NCBI RefSeq assembly: GCF_024508235.1 | Contig: NZ_CP101943.1 | Coordinates: forward strand, 2,329,112 to 2,393,111 | Reading direction: 5' to 3' | Length of the DNA stretch: 64,000 nt | Source: Halococcus qingdaonensis | GTDB taxonomy: Archaea > Halobacteriota > Halobacteria > Halobacteriales > Halococcaceae | Part shown: positions 8,847 to 18,108 of the stretch, piece after piece | Numbering within the stretch: the stretch's first letter is position 1 | How the letters are laid out: each line of letters starts with the position of its first letter | Program-made: the position numbers and the translations under genes | The notes under the pieces: generated by a model | Database searches by the model: none | What the model was told of the DNA's origin: nothing | Seen by the model: the letters and a program-made list of their open reading frames with translations, nothing else

Positions 8847-11800
8847 TTAGGTGGTCCGCAGGTGGTCGGTCTGTGGCTCGTACACCTCGCCCTGCCGTCT
8901 GAGCTTTTCGAGTTCGTGCTCGGCCTTCGAGCGCTCCATCCCGGTCTCCTCGGCGCGATCGAGCACCTCCTCGATCGGCGCGCCGGCATCGTACTCGTCC
9001 TCGATGTCGGTGATCAGCGCTTTCATGTTCTTGATCCGGTCACGCTGGCTCTTCGAGGTGCCCGTCTCGACGATGTCGGCGTCGAACTCGCCGGTCTCGG
9101 GATCGACGCCGATGTCCTTGAGACACGAACGGACGATCTCGATGACGCGCTCGGCGTCCTCCAGTTCGACCGTGTCGGCGAGCCGGACGCGCGCGGAGGC
9201 CTCGCCCAGCCTGACGAGTGCCTCCAGTTTCCGCGCGGTCACCGGGACGGGCGCGTCGTCGTCGGAGCCCTCCGCTCGGAGATCGACGTAGAAGTCGCTG
9301 ATCGCCTCTTTGGCCTCCTCGGTCATCGTCGGATAGCAGTTGCGCTGTGCGTAGGCGATATACTTCCGGAGGAGGTCGGGTTCGATCGCCGGGGCCACGG
9401 TGTCGGTGACGGCGTCGACCTCCGACTGGCTGACGTTCGCCGTGGTCTGTTCGGTCCGCTGGGTGTTGAGTTCGCCCGCGTAGTTCGTCCGCAGGATGTG
9501 CTCGGCGAGATCCTTGTCGTGCTCGGGGTCCGGATCGTCGGTGACGGTGAAGATGAGATCGAACCGCGAGATGAGCGCCGGCTCCAGATCGATCTGCTCG
9601 CCGATGGATTCGTACTGATCGAACCGACCGTATTTCGGGTTCGCCGCACCCAACAGCGAACATCTCGATTTGAGCGTGGCGTTGATCCCGGCCTTCGAGA
9701 CCGAGATGGTCTGCTGTTCGAGCGCCTCGTGCATCGCCGAGCGGTCCTCGGAGTTGTGCACCACCATGCCGTTGGCCACGAAGTTGTGGGTTCCGTCGAC
9801 TGTGAGGTCATACACCTTGGGTTCGCCGCTCGTCTCGATCGCGTCCAGCAAGCGCTCGGCTTCACTGCGAACGGCCCGAATTCGGTCGAACGCGGCCGTT
9901 TCGACAGCCGAAAACCGATCCGTCTCGACGACCCCATTGAACCAGCGCGAGACGGTCGAGGCGTCGACATCGAGATCGTCGGCGAGATCGGCGAACGAAA
10001 TCCCGTGGCGATCGAGTGCGTTCCGGAGGGCGTCCCACGTACCCCCGGATGGCTCGGTCGCCAACAGCTCGTGGGCCGTCTCGACGCTGTCCGTGATCGA
10101 ACAGCCGAGCAGATCGGCGAGGTCGCCGCGCAAAAGCCTCGTCCTGTCCGTTTTGGTGTCGGCAGCCGTGGTTTCGACTGCGGCGACGCGCCGCCACTGC
10201 ACGTCGCCGCGAACCAGCGATCGGAACGGTTCCAGATCGGTGTCGGCGACCGTCGCGACGCGGTCGGACAGTCGATCAGCCACGACGGTTCGAAGCCGGT
10301 CACTATCGCCCCACTCGCGGGAGATTTCCTGTTGGGTGTACGCGGTGCCCGCCGCGAGTTCGGCCTGGGAGACGTGATAGCGCTCCGTGATCGCGGCAAG
10401 GGTTTCCCAATCACGGTCACTGGTCAGCCGTTCGACGGTGGCGTCAGCAGCGGATTTGCGCTCTTCGAACGAGTCGAGGACGGTGCGAGCCAACCGGAGC
10501 GAGATATTTGCGTCGCCGTTTTCGAAGCTGCAGTAGGTAGCGTCGACCAGTCCACATTCCGACTGGTGAAGTCGAAGCGAGTCCCGAAGGTCGGCGAGCA
10601 CGTCACCACAGTCCGGTAGCACGTCGATGATGGTCCGATCGCCCGACGCCGCTGCACGAACCGATTCCAGTGCGGACTGCTTGCGATCGAGCGTGAACCC
10701 GACGTGCCGGGCGAACGCATCGATCGAATTCGCGGCCGTGATGGCGAGCACGTACAGATCCCGCCCGGAATCGCGCTGACGCGTATGGATTTGGCTCGTC
10801 ACCGAGAACTCCAGCAGCAGGCTCTTGACCCCCAGCAGCAGCTCGTAGCTCGACGAGGCGATCCTCACGTTCCCGGTGTGCGTGTCGACGGTACCCTCGC
10901 TGTCGGCCAGCGCCCTGACGAACGCAGCCTTCGTGGCGGGCGGCGCGTCCGTGACGCCCTCTGGGAACGCCTTCTCGTCGTAGGTTTCGAGATTCATCCC
11001 GGCATCCAGGACTGCATCGGCGTACTCGCGACCGATGACCCGAACGGTCTCGACGCCGTCGGCACGCTGCTCGCTCGGCGGACGCACCGGCTGTGCGTCG
11101 AACGCCGCACGGGAGACCTGTTCGAAATCCGCCAGCAACTCCGCCTCGCTGTTGGTGAAACGGATGCCGTACACGCCCGCATCGCGGTCGTAGTAGACGT
11201 TGCCGTCGCCGGAGAGATAGCCAAGCACCGCACCGAGAGCCGGCGGCGGCCCCGTCCGTTCGCTCCCTGATCGGGGTGTTGCGGCGACGGCTCCACCGTC
11301 GGTCGCCGGTTGGGGGAGCCGACGCGGAACGTACACCCAATCGCCGGCGTCGAGATCGGCCGCCGGCTTCTCGACACGCTCGCCGCCCTCGAACACGAAG
11401 AACGGGTGGTCGTCCGTGGCCGTGAGCTCCTCGCCCGACTCGGTGCGGACCGTCGTCAGTTCGTCCGGGGCGTCGTACTCGTGGATGGCCGTCACCGGAC
11501 GATCGACGAGCTGTCCGTCATCGGTCATCGTCCACGCGTCGAGATCCACGTCCCGTATCGTCCGACCGTTCGAGTGATGCTCGATCGTCCCCTGCTCGCC
11601 GGCTTCGCGTGCGAGATCGCGGATACGCGAGATGCGCCCATCGCCGAGATGGACGAGCGTATCGCCGGTCACGCATCGCATTTTATCAAGTTCGTCGACC
11701 GCCGCGATCCCCTGATCGGCGAGCACGAGCGCCCCGGCTTCGAGCGTCCACTGCTGACCCTCGCCGAAGTCGTCGCGCACCGCAGCCGCCGTCAGTCCCG

Positions 11801-12866
11801 CGCTCGACGATCCCTTCCCGGAGGTGTAAACTGACCGTGGGGCGATATTTCTGATATACTGAAGCATTACGGACTTGCCAGTACCCGGGTCGCCGATGAG
11901 GAGCATGTGGAGGTCGCCACGGATGCGCGAGCCGTCCGGGAGGTGTTTGGCGACGCCCGAGAAGAGTTGGAGGATCATCGCGAGTTTGGCCTCCTCGTAG
12001 CCGTAGATCGAGGGGGCGATCGAGCCGACCATCTGCTCGTAGATGTCGTCCTCGGCCGAGAGTTCGACGATGGCGCGCTTGTCGGCCTCGGAGATGTCCA
12101 TGTCCTCGAACTGCTCGTCCTCGATCTCGACGGTCACGCCGTCCATGAACAGATCGAACATCGGCGAGGCGTCTCTCCCGGACTCCTGCTGGTCGAGATG
12201 GAGTACGCCGGTGACGCGGACGTGATCGCCCGCCGTCACCTCGCCGGTGATGTCGTCCTCGATGTGGACGTCGATGTTCTGTGGGGTTTCGCCGCCGCGC
12301 AGCCCCTCCGGACTCTCCTGAACCCTGAGTTTCTGTGCGTCGACGAACTCCGACTGGTCGAAGTTGATGTCGAACGGTCCCTGGCGCTCACAGCCCTGAC
12401 ACTCGTGGGGTTCCTGGAAGTCGCCACCGGTCTGTGGGATGCGAGTGAGCGTCCCACAGCGCTGACACTCGAAGGCTGCTTCGGTGATCTTGGGCCTGAC
12501 GTCCGTGGCCTTCCTGACGATGCCCTGCACCGCGAGCAGCTGGCCACGGTGGCGCGCTCGGATCTCGCGGATCTCGGTCGGTTCGTCCAGCCCGCGGATG
12601 CGGACGTGCGCGCGTCCGAGACCCACGTCGACGGGGAGATCGTAGAGCCGTAGCGCCTCCTCTGCGTACTCCTGGAGCTGATCGGGCTGGGAGCGGTAGT
12701 CGTCGGCGAGATCCGAATCGAATCGGTAGAGGTCACCCCAGTCGATGAACAGCGACCGCCGTTCGTTCGGATACTGCTGGGCGAGCTCCCCGATCTCGTT
12801 GCGGTAGTAGTTGCGGTAGAACTCCTCGAAATCGTCGATCAGATCGGCGTTCTCCGCACGAGCCAT
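8847..12866 (-). CDS. mcm: MCM replicative helicase precursor with intein
   Basis: Precursor of 1339 aa; removing the intein leaves a 698-aa MCM, the usual haloarchaeal size. The N-terminal domain has a Cys4 zinc site (CQRC at 134-137, CQGC at 156-159). The AAA+ part has Walker A GDPGTGKS at 325-332, Walker B DELD at 391-394, and SRFDLIF with the arginine finger after the insertion. A winged-helix-like C terminus follows. The intein begins three residues after DELD, so an unspliced protein could not form the ATPase site. MCM unwinds DNA ahead of the fork. The gene is convergent with tfb. Confidence 0.95.
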   Translation of the reverse strand: MARAENADLIDDFEEFYRNYYRNEIGELAQQYPNERRSLFIDWGDLYRFDSDLADDYRSQPDQLQEYAEEALRLYDLPVDVGLGRAHVRIRGLDEPTEIREIRARHRGQLLAVQGIVRKATDVRPKITEAAFECQRCGTLTRIPQTGGDFQEPHECQGCERQGPFDINFDQSEFVDAQKLRVQESPEGLRGGETPQNIDVHIEDDITGEVTAGDHVRVTGVLHLDQQESGRDASPMFDLFMDGVTVEIEDEQFEDMDISEADKRAIVELSAEDDIYEQMVGSIAPSIYGYEEAKLAMILQLFSGVAKHLPDGSRIRGDLHMLLIGDPGTGKSVMLQYIRNIAPRSVYTSGKGSSSAGLTAAAVRDDFGEGQQWTLEAGALVLADQGIAAVDELDKMRCVTGDTLVHLGDGRISRIRDLAREAGEQGTIEHHSNGRTIRDVDLDAWTMTDDGQLVDRPVTAIHEYDAPDELTTVRTESGEELTATDDHPFFVFEGGERVEKPAADLDAGDWVYVPRRLPQPATDGGAVAATPRSGSERTGPPPALGAVLGYLSGDGNVYYDRDAGVYGIRFTNSEAELLADFEQVSRAAFDAQPVRPPSEQRADGVETVRVIGREYADAVLDAGMNLETYDEKAFPEGVTDAPPATKAAFVRALADSEGTVDTHTGNVRIASSSYELLLGVKSLLLEFSVTSQIHTRQRDSGRDLYVLAITAANSIDAFARHVGFTLDRKQSALESVRAAASGDRTIIDVLPDCGDVLADLRDSLRLHQSECGLVDATYCSFENGDANISLRLARTVLDSFEERKSAADATVERLTSDRDWETLAAITERYHVSQAELAAGTAYTQQEISREWGDSDRLRTVVADRLSDRVATVADTDLEPFRSLVRGDVQWRRVAAVETTAADTKTDRTRLLRGDLADLLGCSITDSVETAHELLATEPSGGTWDALRNALDRHGISFADLADDLDVDASTVSRWFNGVVETDRFSAVETAAFDRIRAVRSEAERLLDAIETSGEPKVYDLTVDGTHNFVANGMVVHNSEDRSAMHEALEQQTISVSKAGINATLKSRCSLLGAANPKYGRFDQYESIGEQIDLEPALISRFDLIFTVTDDPDPEHDKDLAEHILRTNYAGELNTQRTEQTTANVSQSEVDAVTDTVAPAIEPDLLRKYIAYAQRNCYPTMTEEAKEAISDFYVDLRAEGSDDDAPVPVTARKLEALVRLGEASARVRLADTVELEDAERVIEIVRSCLKDIGVDPETGEFDADIVETGTSKSQRDRIKNMKALITDIEDEYDAGAPIEEVLDRAEETGMERSKAEHELEKLRRQGEVYEPQTDHLRTT
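9753..11675 (-). mobile_element. Intein in MCM with LAGLIDADG-type endonuclease
   Basis: A protein-splicing element of 641 residues between R397 and S1039 of the precursor. Block A starts with Cys1 (CVTGDTLVHLG). Block B is GEELTATDDHPFFV at intein residues 81-94. The C-terminal blocks end VYDLTVDGTHNFVANG...VVHN, followed by Ser+1, so all splicing residues are present. Two dodecapeptide motifs, LGYLSGDGN (151-159, Asp157) and RALADSEGTV (254-263, Asp258), indicate a homing endonuclease that looks intact. About 350 further residues separate the second motif from the splicing C terminus and contain two helix-turn-helix-like stretches. Confidence 0.93.
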
Positions 12867-12924
12867 TGGCGATGGGTAGTGTGCTTTCGCTCAAGAACCT
12901 TCGCAACGCGCAGTGAAAGTGGAA

Positions 12925-14475
12925 TCAGCCGTTCCCTTGCGAACCGAAGTCGTCGGGGATCGTCTTCGGTTCGTTCGGCGGCCGTTTGCGGTCGTTGCTG
13001 TTGCGGCGGTCGCGCTGGAGCGGGATCGGCGTGCCGCCGTCGGATTCGATCCAGTCGAACAGTCGGTCGTGCATCGCATCGCGGCGGTCGCGGTGGTCGT
13101 TCCCGTGGATGAGGTTTCGCTGTTCCAGCGGATCGGCGTGGAGATCGTACAGTTCGTTCTGCACGGGGCCGTAGTACCAGATATACTTGTACCGGCCGCG
13201 GCGCACCCCGAACATGGTCGGATGCTTCGGAACGCCGCCCCAGTACGACTCGTAGAACGGCCCCGGACGCCCCGAGAGTTCGTCGCCGACGAGCGCCGGC
13301 AGGAACGACCGGCCGCTCACGTGCCCGGGGATCGACTGCCCGGCCGCGTCGAGGAACGTCGGTGCGAAATCGACGTTCGATATCTGCGCGTTCACCGTCG
13401 TTCCGGGATCGATCATCCCCGGTGCGTACGCGAGCAACGGCACGCGGACCGAACTCTCGTAGGCGGTCTGTTTGCCGACCAGTCCATGCTCGCCGAGCGT
13501 GTACCCGTTGTCGCTCGTGTACAGCAGCAGCGTCGAGTCGGCCATCCCCGATTCGTCGAGTCCGTCCATCACCGTGCCGATGCTGTCGTCGAGCGCCAGC
13601 AGCGTCTCGCTGTACCGGCGGTAGAGTTCGTCGAAGCCGAACCGCCCGCCGAAGAGGTAGTTCACGCCACGGACGCCGTTTCGCTGTCGGCGCACCCAGT
13701 CGGGCTTGCCGGCGTAGGCCTGCTTCGTGTTGGCCATCGTCTTCGGATACGCGATGGGTGCGTTCGCGTACCGACTTCGGTGGCGCGGTGCGGGCCGAAA
13801 CCACGCGTGGGCAGCCTTGTGCGAGAGAAACAGGAAGAACGGCTTCTCGCCGTCACGGCTGTCGAGCCAGTCGCGGGCATACTCGGTCAGAATATCGGTG
13901 ATATACCCCTTGCGCTCGACGCGGTTGCCGTCGACGTTCAGTATCGGATCGAAATACCGGCCTTGTCCCTCGAAGCTGACCCAGCGGTCGAACCCGGGGC
14001 GTGGCTTCGCGCTGTCGAGCTGGTAGGTGTGCCACTTGCCGATGTAGGCCGTCTCGTAGCCCGCGTCTTGGAGATATCGGTGGAAGAAGCGAACGTGATC
14101 GGTCTTCGAATGCTGATTGTCGACGATGCCGTGCTCGTGGGCGTACTGGCCGGTGAGGACGGACGCGCGCGAGGGCGCACACAGCGGCGTCCCGACCGAT
14201 GCGTTCCGCAGATGCGCACCCTGCGCAGCCATACGATCCATGTTCGGTGTCTCCAGGAACTCTGGCGTTCCTGGCGCGTTCATGAAGCTCATGAAGTCGT
14301 ACCGGTGGTCGTCACTGTGGATGAACACGAGATTGGGGTGCTCCTCGTCGCCGCCCGGGAGTAGATCGGTGTTCGAGCCACAGCCGCTGAGCAGCCCCGC
14401 CGTCCCGAGCCCGCCGAGCGCCTTCATCGCGTGTCGACGACGGACCCCGGCGGTATCGCTCTCCGAGTCGGTCAT
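12925..14475 (-). CDS. Tat-exported lipoprotein sulfatase
   Basis: Type I sulfatase family, 516 aa. The N terminus has a twin-arginine signal (RRRHAMKALGGLG) ending in the lipobox LLSGC at Cys32, so the protein is probably membrane-anchored outside the cell. The sulfatase signature LCAPSRASVLTG places the formylglycine cysteine at residue 99. Metal ligands include SDDHR near 54-58 and TSDNGYTLGEHG near 315. It would hydrolyse sulfate esters, perhaps of glycans; the substrate is unknown. It lies 58 bp upstream of mcm, probably as an independent unit. Confidence 0.88.
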   Translation of the reverse strand: MTDSESDTAGVRRRHAMKALGGLGTAGLLSGCGSNTDLLPGGDEEHPNLVFIHSDDHRYDFMSFMNAPGTPEFLETPNMDRMAAQGAHLRNASVGTPLCAPSRASVLTGQYAHEHGIVDNQHSKTDHVRFFHRYLQDAGYETAYIGKWHTYQLDSAKPRPGFDRWVSFEGQGRYFDPILNVDGNRVERKGYITDILTEYARDWLDSRDGEKPFFLFLSHKAAHAWFRPAPRHRSRYANAPIAYPKTMANTKQAYAGKPDWVRRQRNGVRGVNYLFGGRFGFDELYRRYSETLLALDDSIGTVMDGLDESGMADSTLLLYTSDNGYTLGEHGLVGKQTAYESSVRVPLLAYAPGMIDPGTTVNAQISNVDFAPTFLDAAGQSIPGHVSGRSFLPALVGDELSGRPGPFYESYWGGVPKHPTMFGVRRGRYKYIWYYGPVQNELYDLHADPLEQRNLIHGNDHRDRRDAMHDRLFDWIESDGGTPIPLQRDRRNSNDRKRPPNEPKTIPDDFGSQGNG

Positions 14476-14638
14476 GAATCGGGTGGGGCGGAACGAGACG
14501 ATGGCTGTGAAGACGGCGATGCCATTGAACGTCGCACTATCTGCGCGGAACTACCCCTGCCGGCCACTTATTCGTTGAGGCCAACGAGGCCTGGCTACCG
14601 GTGGCGATTCGGCGAGAAGTGGAAACCGTACGGATGGA

Positions 14639-15055
14639 CTATCCCGGCGGCCAGTTGGCGTCGAACTCGTACTCTCCGGCCCAGTTGATGCTCGGTTTCA
14701 CCTGTTTTGGCTCCTCGACACGCAGCGACATCTGTGTCTCGAACGCATCCTCTCGAATCCAGTACATCCGCTCCAACTCGTGGCAATAGACGAGAAAGAA
14801 ATCGACGTCACCGTCGTACGTCTGGTAGACGTTTCCGCTTGCATTCGTGTGTTGTGACTTTCCGTGAAAATTCACCGTTCCATCGGCCATCCAGCCAGTT
14901 TTGATCTGTACCTTCAGCAAACTGCCGGCCGGTGTCTCGGCGACGATATCGTACCGCTCGTTGTCTCCGAATGGGATCGAAACCGGGATCTCGCGTCTTT
15001 TCAGTTCGGCGATAACGAGCGCTTCCGTGAGATCGCCCTTTCGATGGGAGTCCAT
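14639..15055 (-). CDS. PD-(D/E)XK nuclease-like protein (group I intron-associated family)
   Basis: A 138-aa protein resembling the group I intron-associated PD-(D/E)XK endonuclease family. The expected catalytic set is visible: Glu11 (GDLTEALV), Asp36 (GDNERYDIV) and Gln50-x-Lys52 (LKVQIKTG). I start at the ATG at 15055 (MDSHRKGDL); further upstream the frame enters tRNA-Pro, whose 3' end is 38 bp away. Family members occur as free-standing genes with no known role in many prokaryotes, and no intron is visible here. Base composition is somewhat less GC-rich than the neighbours. Confidence 0.68.
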   Translation of the reverse strand: MDSHRKGDLTEALVIAELKRREIPVSIPFGDNERYDIVAETPAGSLLKVQIKTGWMADGTVNFHGKSQHTNASGNVYQTYDGDVDFFLVYCHELERMYWIREDAFETQMSLRVEEPKQVKPSINWAGEYEFDANWPPG

Positions 15056-15093
15056 ACCCCCTGCTTTCGCTCGTACTGTAGCAAAAACGTTAG

Positions 15094-15166
15094 TGGGACC
15101 GCGCGGATTTGAACCGCGGTCACGACCACCCAAGGGTCGAAGTATACCAGGCTAACCCACGGTCCC
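15094..15166 (-). tRNA. tRNA-Pro (UGG)
   Basis: A cloverleaf of 73 nt: acceptor GGGACCG/CGGTCCC, anticodon stem CGACC/GGTCG enclosing loop CTTGGGT (anticodon TGG), T arm CGCGG-TTCAAAT-CCGCG, and discriminator A. CCA is not encoded and there is no intron. A TATA-like GAATAAACC (read as GGTTTATTC) sits about 29 bp upstream at 15191-15199, and a T-run (CGTTTTTGC) just downstream could terminate transcription. Confidence 0.95.
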
Positions 15167-15287
15167 GCACACGAACTAATGGACGCCGGCGAATAAACCC
15201 TTGCGTTTCCCGTCGGAGAGCGGCCGAAGCCTCACATCCACAGACGGAGTACGGAAGGCCTATACCGCGCTCGTGCGAGGGTCGCGC

Positions 15288-15563
15288 ATGGTCACGGGAC
15301 TCGAACTCGCGGCTCTCGCAGTCGCGCTCGTCCTGCTGTTCGGGGCTGCGCGCATCTTGCGGGCGGTCAGGCCGCTCGTCGTCAACGCGGTCGTCGGCCT
15401 GCTCGTCTTCCTCGCCGCCAGCTGGTTGGGCATCGGCGTCGAGGTCAACTGGCTCACGCTCGCGGTCGTCGCCATCGGCGGGCTGCCGGGCGCGGTGCTC
15501 GTCGTCCTGCTGTCGGTGTTCGGGCTCGCGTTCACGCCCGACCTCGTCGCCCCGCTCGTCTAG
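15288..15563 (+). CDS. BofA-family small membrane protein
   Basis: A 91-aa hydrophobic protein with about three membrane segments and the family ending LPGAVLVVLLSVFGLAF, resembling the pro-sigma-K processing inhibitor BofA family. Archaea have no sigma K, so the name marks homology only. The start at the ATG at 15288 gives a short N terminus before the first membrane helix. Its stop overlaps the convergent helicase stop by four bases. Confidence 0.72.
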   Translation: MVTGLELAALAVALVLLFGAARILRAVRPLVVNAVVGLLVFLAASWLGIGVEVNWLTLAVVAIGGLPGAVLVVLLSVFGLAFTPDLVAPLV

Positions 15564-17617
15564 CTCTCCTCGTCACGCAGTTCGATCTCGGCCACTGTGT
15601 CGTAGGGGTCCTTCCCCCTGCGAATCCCGTCGAGCATCGTGAACGCCGCCTCGGGTTCGAGGAAGTGTCGCGTCACTACTCGGCCCAGCGGGGTGGGCGA
15701 GAGCCCGTCGATGAACTCGTAGTCGAGGAGTTTGCCGACCGCGTGTTTCATCGGCACGTCGCCGACCATCCGCTCGGTCAGCGCCTTCGCACCCGCGCCC
15801 GCCACGGTGACGTTCGCCAACACCTCCTCGACGGCGCTGGTTTCGTCGTAGCGCATCGCCACGGGCTCCATCTCGCCCTTGAGCAGTCGGAACGCCGTCT
15901 CGTCCTCCGAGCCGGGCATGCTCGAATGGTAGCTGCCGTCGGGCTCGACGAGGACGTAGACGACGCCGCGATCGTGGTAGTCAGGCCGTCCCGCACGGCC
16001 GAGCATCTGGTGGAACTCCTGGACAGTGAGCCACTCGATGCCCATCGCCAGCGAGTCGAAGATCACCTGCGAGGCCGGGAAGTCGACACCGGCCGCGAGC
16101 GCGGCGGTCGTCACCACTGCGGCGAGGTCCTGGTTCGCGAACTGGCGCTCGACGGATTTGCGCCGCGAGTAATCCAGCCCGGCGTGGTAGGCCGCGGCAT
16201 CGTACTCCAACTTCCGCGCGAGTTGGTGACAGCGCCGTCGCGAGTTGGTGAAAATGATCGTCTGGCCGCGATAGCCCTGCGGGGATTTCCGGTCGAACTC
16301 CCGCCGGACCAGTTTGTTTGCCACGCGCGCTTTCTCTTGGCCATCGGCGAAGGTGACGTGGCGCTCGATCGGCACGGGCCGCTCCTCGAACTCGACGAGG
16401 TTCGCCCGGAGCTTTCGGGCCAGCCAACCGGGATTGCCGACCGTCGCCGAGAGATAGAGCCACTGTGTGCCCGCGTTCTTTCCGTTCCCGCCGGCATTCC
16501 CGTTGCGGTTCTCACAGTAGCCCTTCAACCGGGCGATGAGACCGTCGAGGCGGTGGCCGCGGTCGTCGTCCTCCAGCGTGTGAACCTCGTCGATGACGAC
16601 GGTGCCGATGTCGCCGAGATCCTGACCCACCCGGAGCGCGTGGTCGATCCCCTCGTAGGTGCCGACCACGATGTCGGCGTCGGGGTCGAACCGCTCGCCG
16701 TCGTCCCGGACGCGGCTCGCACCGACCCGGATCGTGACGTCCGCGAGATGACCGTACTCGTCCCTGAAGTCCTCGTATTTCTGGTTCGCGAGCGCCACCA
16801 GCGGGACGAGAAAGAGCATCTTCCCCTCGCCGTCGAGTAGGCGATCGAGACCAGCCATCTCGCCGATCAACGTCTTGCCGGTGGCGGTGGCGCTCACCAC
16901 GAGCTGATCGTCACCGTCGAGCGCGCCGTTTTGCACTGCGAGGCTCTGGACGGGCAGAAGGGTCTCGAAGCGATCGTCGAGCAGGCTCTGCATGCCGGGA
17001 TGGAGGCCGAGCGATTCGACGGGAACGGGATCCACGGCCTCGGTCGTAGCGCTCATCTCGTCGAACTTCGTGAGGTCGGGGTCGAGCTGGCCCGAGAGCA
17101 GATTTTTCACGCGTTCGAGATTCTGGACGTCGAGCAGCAGTTCCTGGAGCCGGTCGGCGGCGGTGCTGGAGACGTCGTGATGGGCGAGTTCGGCGTCGAG
17201 TTCGCGGCGCGCGCAGTCCGGACAGATCTGCTCGCCGTCGGCTTCGATCGCCGTCTCGCTCGTGACCGGCGAGTAGCGCCCGGCGCTCGCGCAGTACCGA
17301 CAGGTCCGCACCGTCTTGGCGTCGAGCTGGTAGCCGTCGAGCATCCGCTCGATCCGCTCGCGCTGCGCTCGCCCCGTCTGTTGGGAGATTCGGATGCGAT
17401 CGGCACGCCGTGCGAGTTCGACGAATCGATCGGGAGCCAGCGGCTCCTCGCCCGACTCGTGTCGCCGGGCGAACTTCGCGGGTCGCGGTCCGGCGTCGGT
17501 CGTCCCGAGCGTGAGACGTGCCGATAGCGAGCGCTCGCCGTCGTTCGAGACGGCAACGAGATAGTCGTCGCCGACGCCGTGGACGAACAGCGTCCCGACT
17601 GCGACCTGCTGTGACAC
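15560..17617 (-). CDS. Ski2-like DEAD/DEAH-box helicase with zinc finger
   Basis: A 685-aa superfamily 2 helicase. An N-terminal domain of about 200 residues includes a zinc-ribbon (CRYC near residue 105, CPDC near 135). The core follows: Walker A SATATGKT near 243, DEVH near 335, LSATVG near 395, and motif VI QMLGRAGRPDY near 550. The C terminus resembles the winged-helix part of Ski2/Hel308-type enzymes. It is likely an RNA or DNA helicase; substrate unknown. It has an isolated promoter region shared with no other gene. Confidence 0.86.
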   Translation of the reverse strand: MSQQVAVGTLFVHGVGDDYLVAVSNDGERSLSARLTLGTTDAGPRPAKFARRHESGEEPLAPDRFVELARRADRIRISQQTGRAQRERIERMLDGYQLDAKTVRTCRYCASAGRYSPVTSETAIEADGEQICPDCARRELDAELAHHDVSSTAADRLQELLLDVQNLERVKNLLSGQLDPDLTKFDEMSATTEAVDPVPVESLGLHPGMQSLLDDRFETLLPVQSLAVQNGALDGDDQLVVSATATGKTLIGEMAGLDRLLDGEGKMLFLVPLVALANQKYEDFRDEYGHLADVTIRVGASRVRDDGERFDPDADIVVGTYEGIDHALRVGQDLGDIGTVVIDEVHTLEDDDRGHRLDGLIARLKGYCENRNGNAGGNGKNAGTQWLYLSATVGNPGWLARKLRANLVEFEERPVPIERHVTFADGQEKARVANKLVRREFDRKSPQGYRGQTIIFTNSRRRCHQLARKLEYDAAAYHAGLDYSRRKSVERQFANQDLAAVVTTAALAAGVDFPASQVIFDSLAMGIEWLTVQEFHQMLGRAGRPDYHDRGVVYVLVEPDGSYHSSMPGSEDETAFRLLKGEMEPVAMRYDETSAVEEVLANVTVAGAGAKALTERMVGDVPMKHAVGKLLDYEFIDGLSPTPLGRVVTRHFLEPEAAFTMLDGIRRGKDPYDTVAEIELRDEES

Positions 17618-17657
17618 TAGCTGTGACTACGCGAGCCGGCTATTTCAGTCGCTCGCA

Positions 17658-18032
17658 CTACTCTTCGAGCTCGATGGCGTCGTCACCGTTGGGCACCGCA
17701 CAGATGAACGCGCCCTCCTGCTCGCCCTCGTTGCGGTACCAGTGGACGACGCCGGCAGGGATCAACAGCGAATCGCCGGCGCTCACCGTGTGCTCCTCGT
17801 CCCCGATGCCGACCGTGTATTCGCCCGAGAGAACGTACTGCTCGTGTTCGACCTCGTTGGTGTGTTTGGGCACTCGGCCCCCGGCCGCGAGCGTGAATCG
17901 CCGGATGGCGAAGTTCGGCGCGCCACGCGCCTCGTCGATGAGAACACCCTTTTCGAGGCCATCGGCCGCATCGACCGGCTCGTACTCGATTCCGTCGGCC
18001 CGACGCAGCAGTGCGTCTGTCTGTCGGCTCAT
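17658..18032 (-). CDS. Cupin-domain protein
   Basis: A single-domain cupin of 124 aa. The metal-binding motifs are PKHTNEVEHEQYVLSGEY (His, His, Glu) and PAGVVHWYRN, so a mononuclear metal centre is likely. No fused domain indicates a pathway, and cupins range from dioxygenases to binding proteins. It is divergent from the site-2 protease gene across 76 bp. Confidence 0.8.
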   Translation of the reverse strand: MSRQTDALLRRADGIEYEPVDAADGLEKGVLIDEARGAPNFAIRRFTLAAGGRVPKHTNEVEHEQYVLSGEYTVGIGDEEHTVSAGDSLLIPAGVVHWYRNEGEQEGAFICAVPNGDDAIELEE

Positions 18033-18078
18033 GGCGTTCGTCGGGCCGCCATCGGGGTAAACCCGCCGGCTGGGATGG

Positions 18079-18086
18079 GCTTAAGG
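18079..18086 (+). promoter_or_regulatory. TATA box for the site-2 protease gene
   Basis: GCTTAAGG is centred 26 nt before the ATG at 18109, giving a predicted leaderless transcript. Confidence 0.5.
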
Positions 18087-18108
18087 GACTACCCGCCGTA
18101 GTCGAGCC

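Noticed and set aside
8847-12866. Reading the MCM gene as frameshifted or fused
   Set aside because: The extra 641 residues begin with Cys and end in His-Asn before Ser with Hint-domain blocks; an in-frame intein explains it.
12839-13804. 321-codon minus-strand frame inside the sulfatase gene
   Set aside because: Arg-rich shadow of the sulfatase frame.
15094-15166. Intron in tRNA-Pro
   Set aside because: The anticodon loop is seven bases and the cloverleaf closes without an insert.
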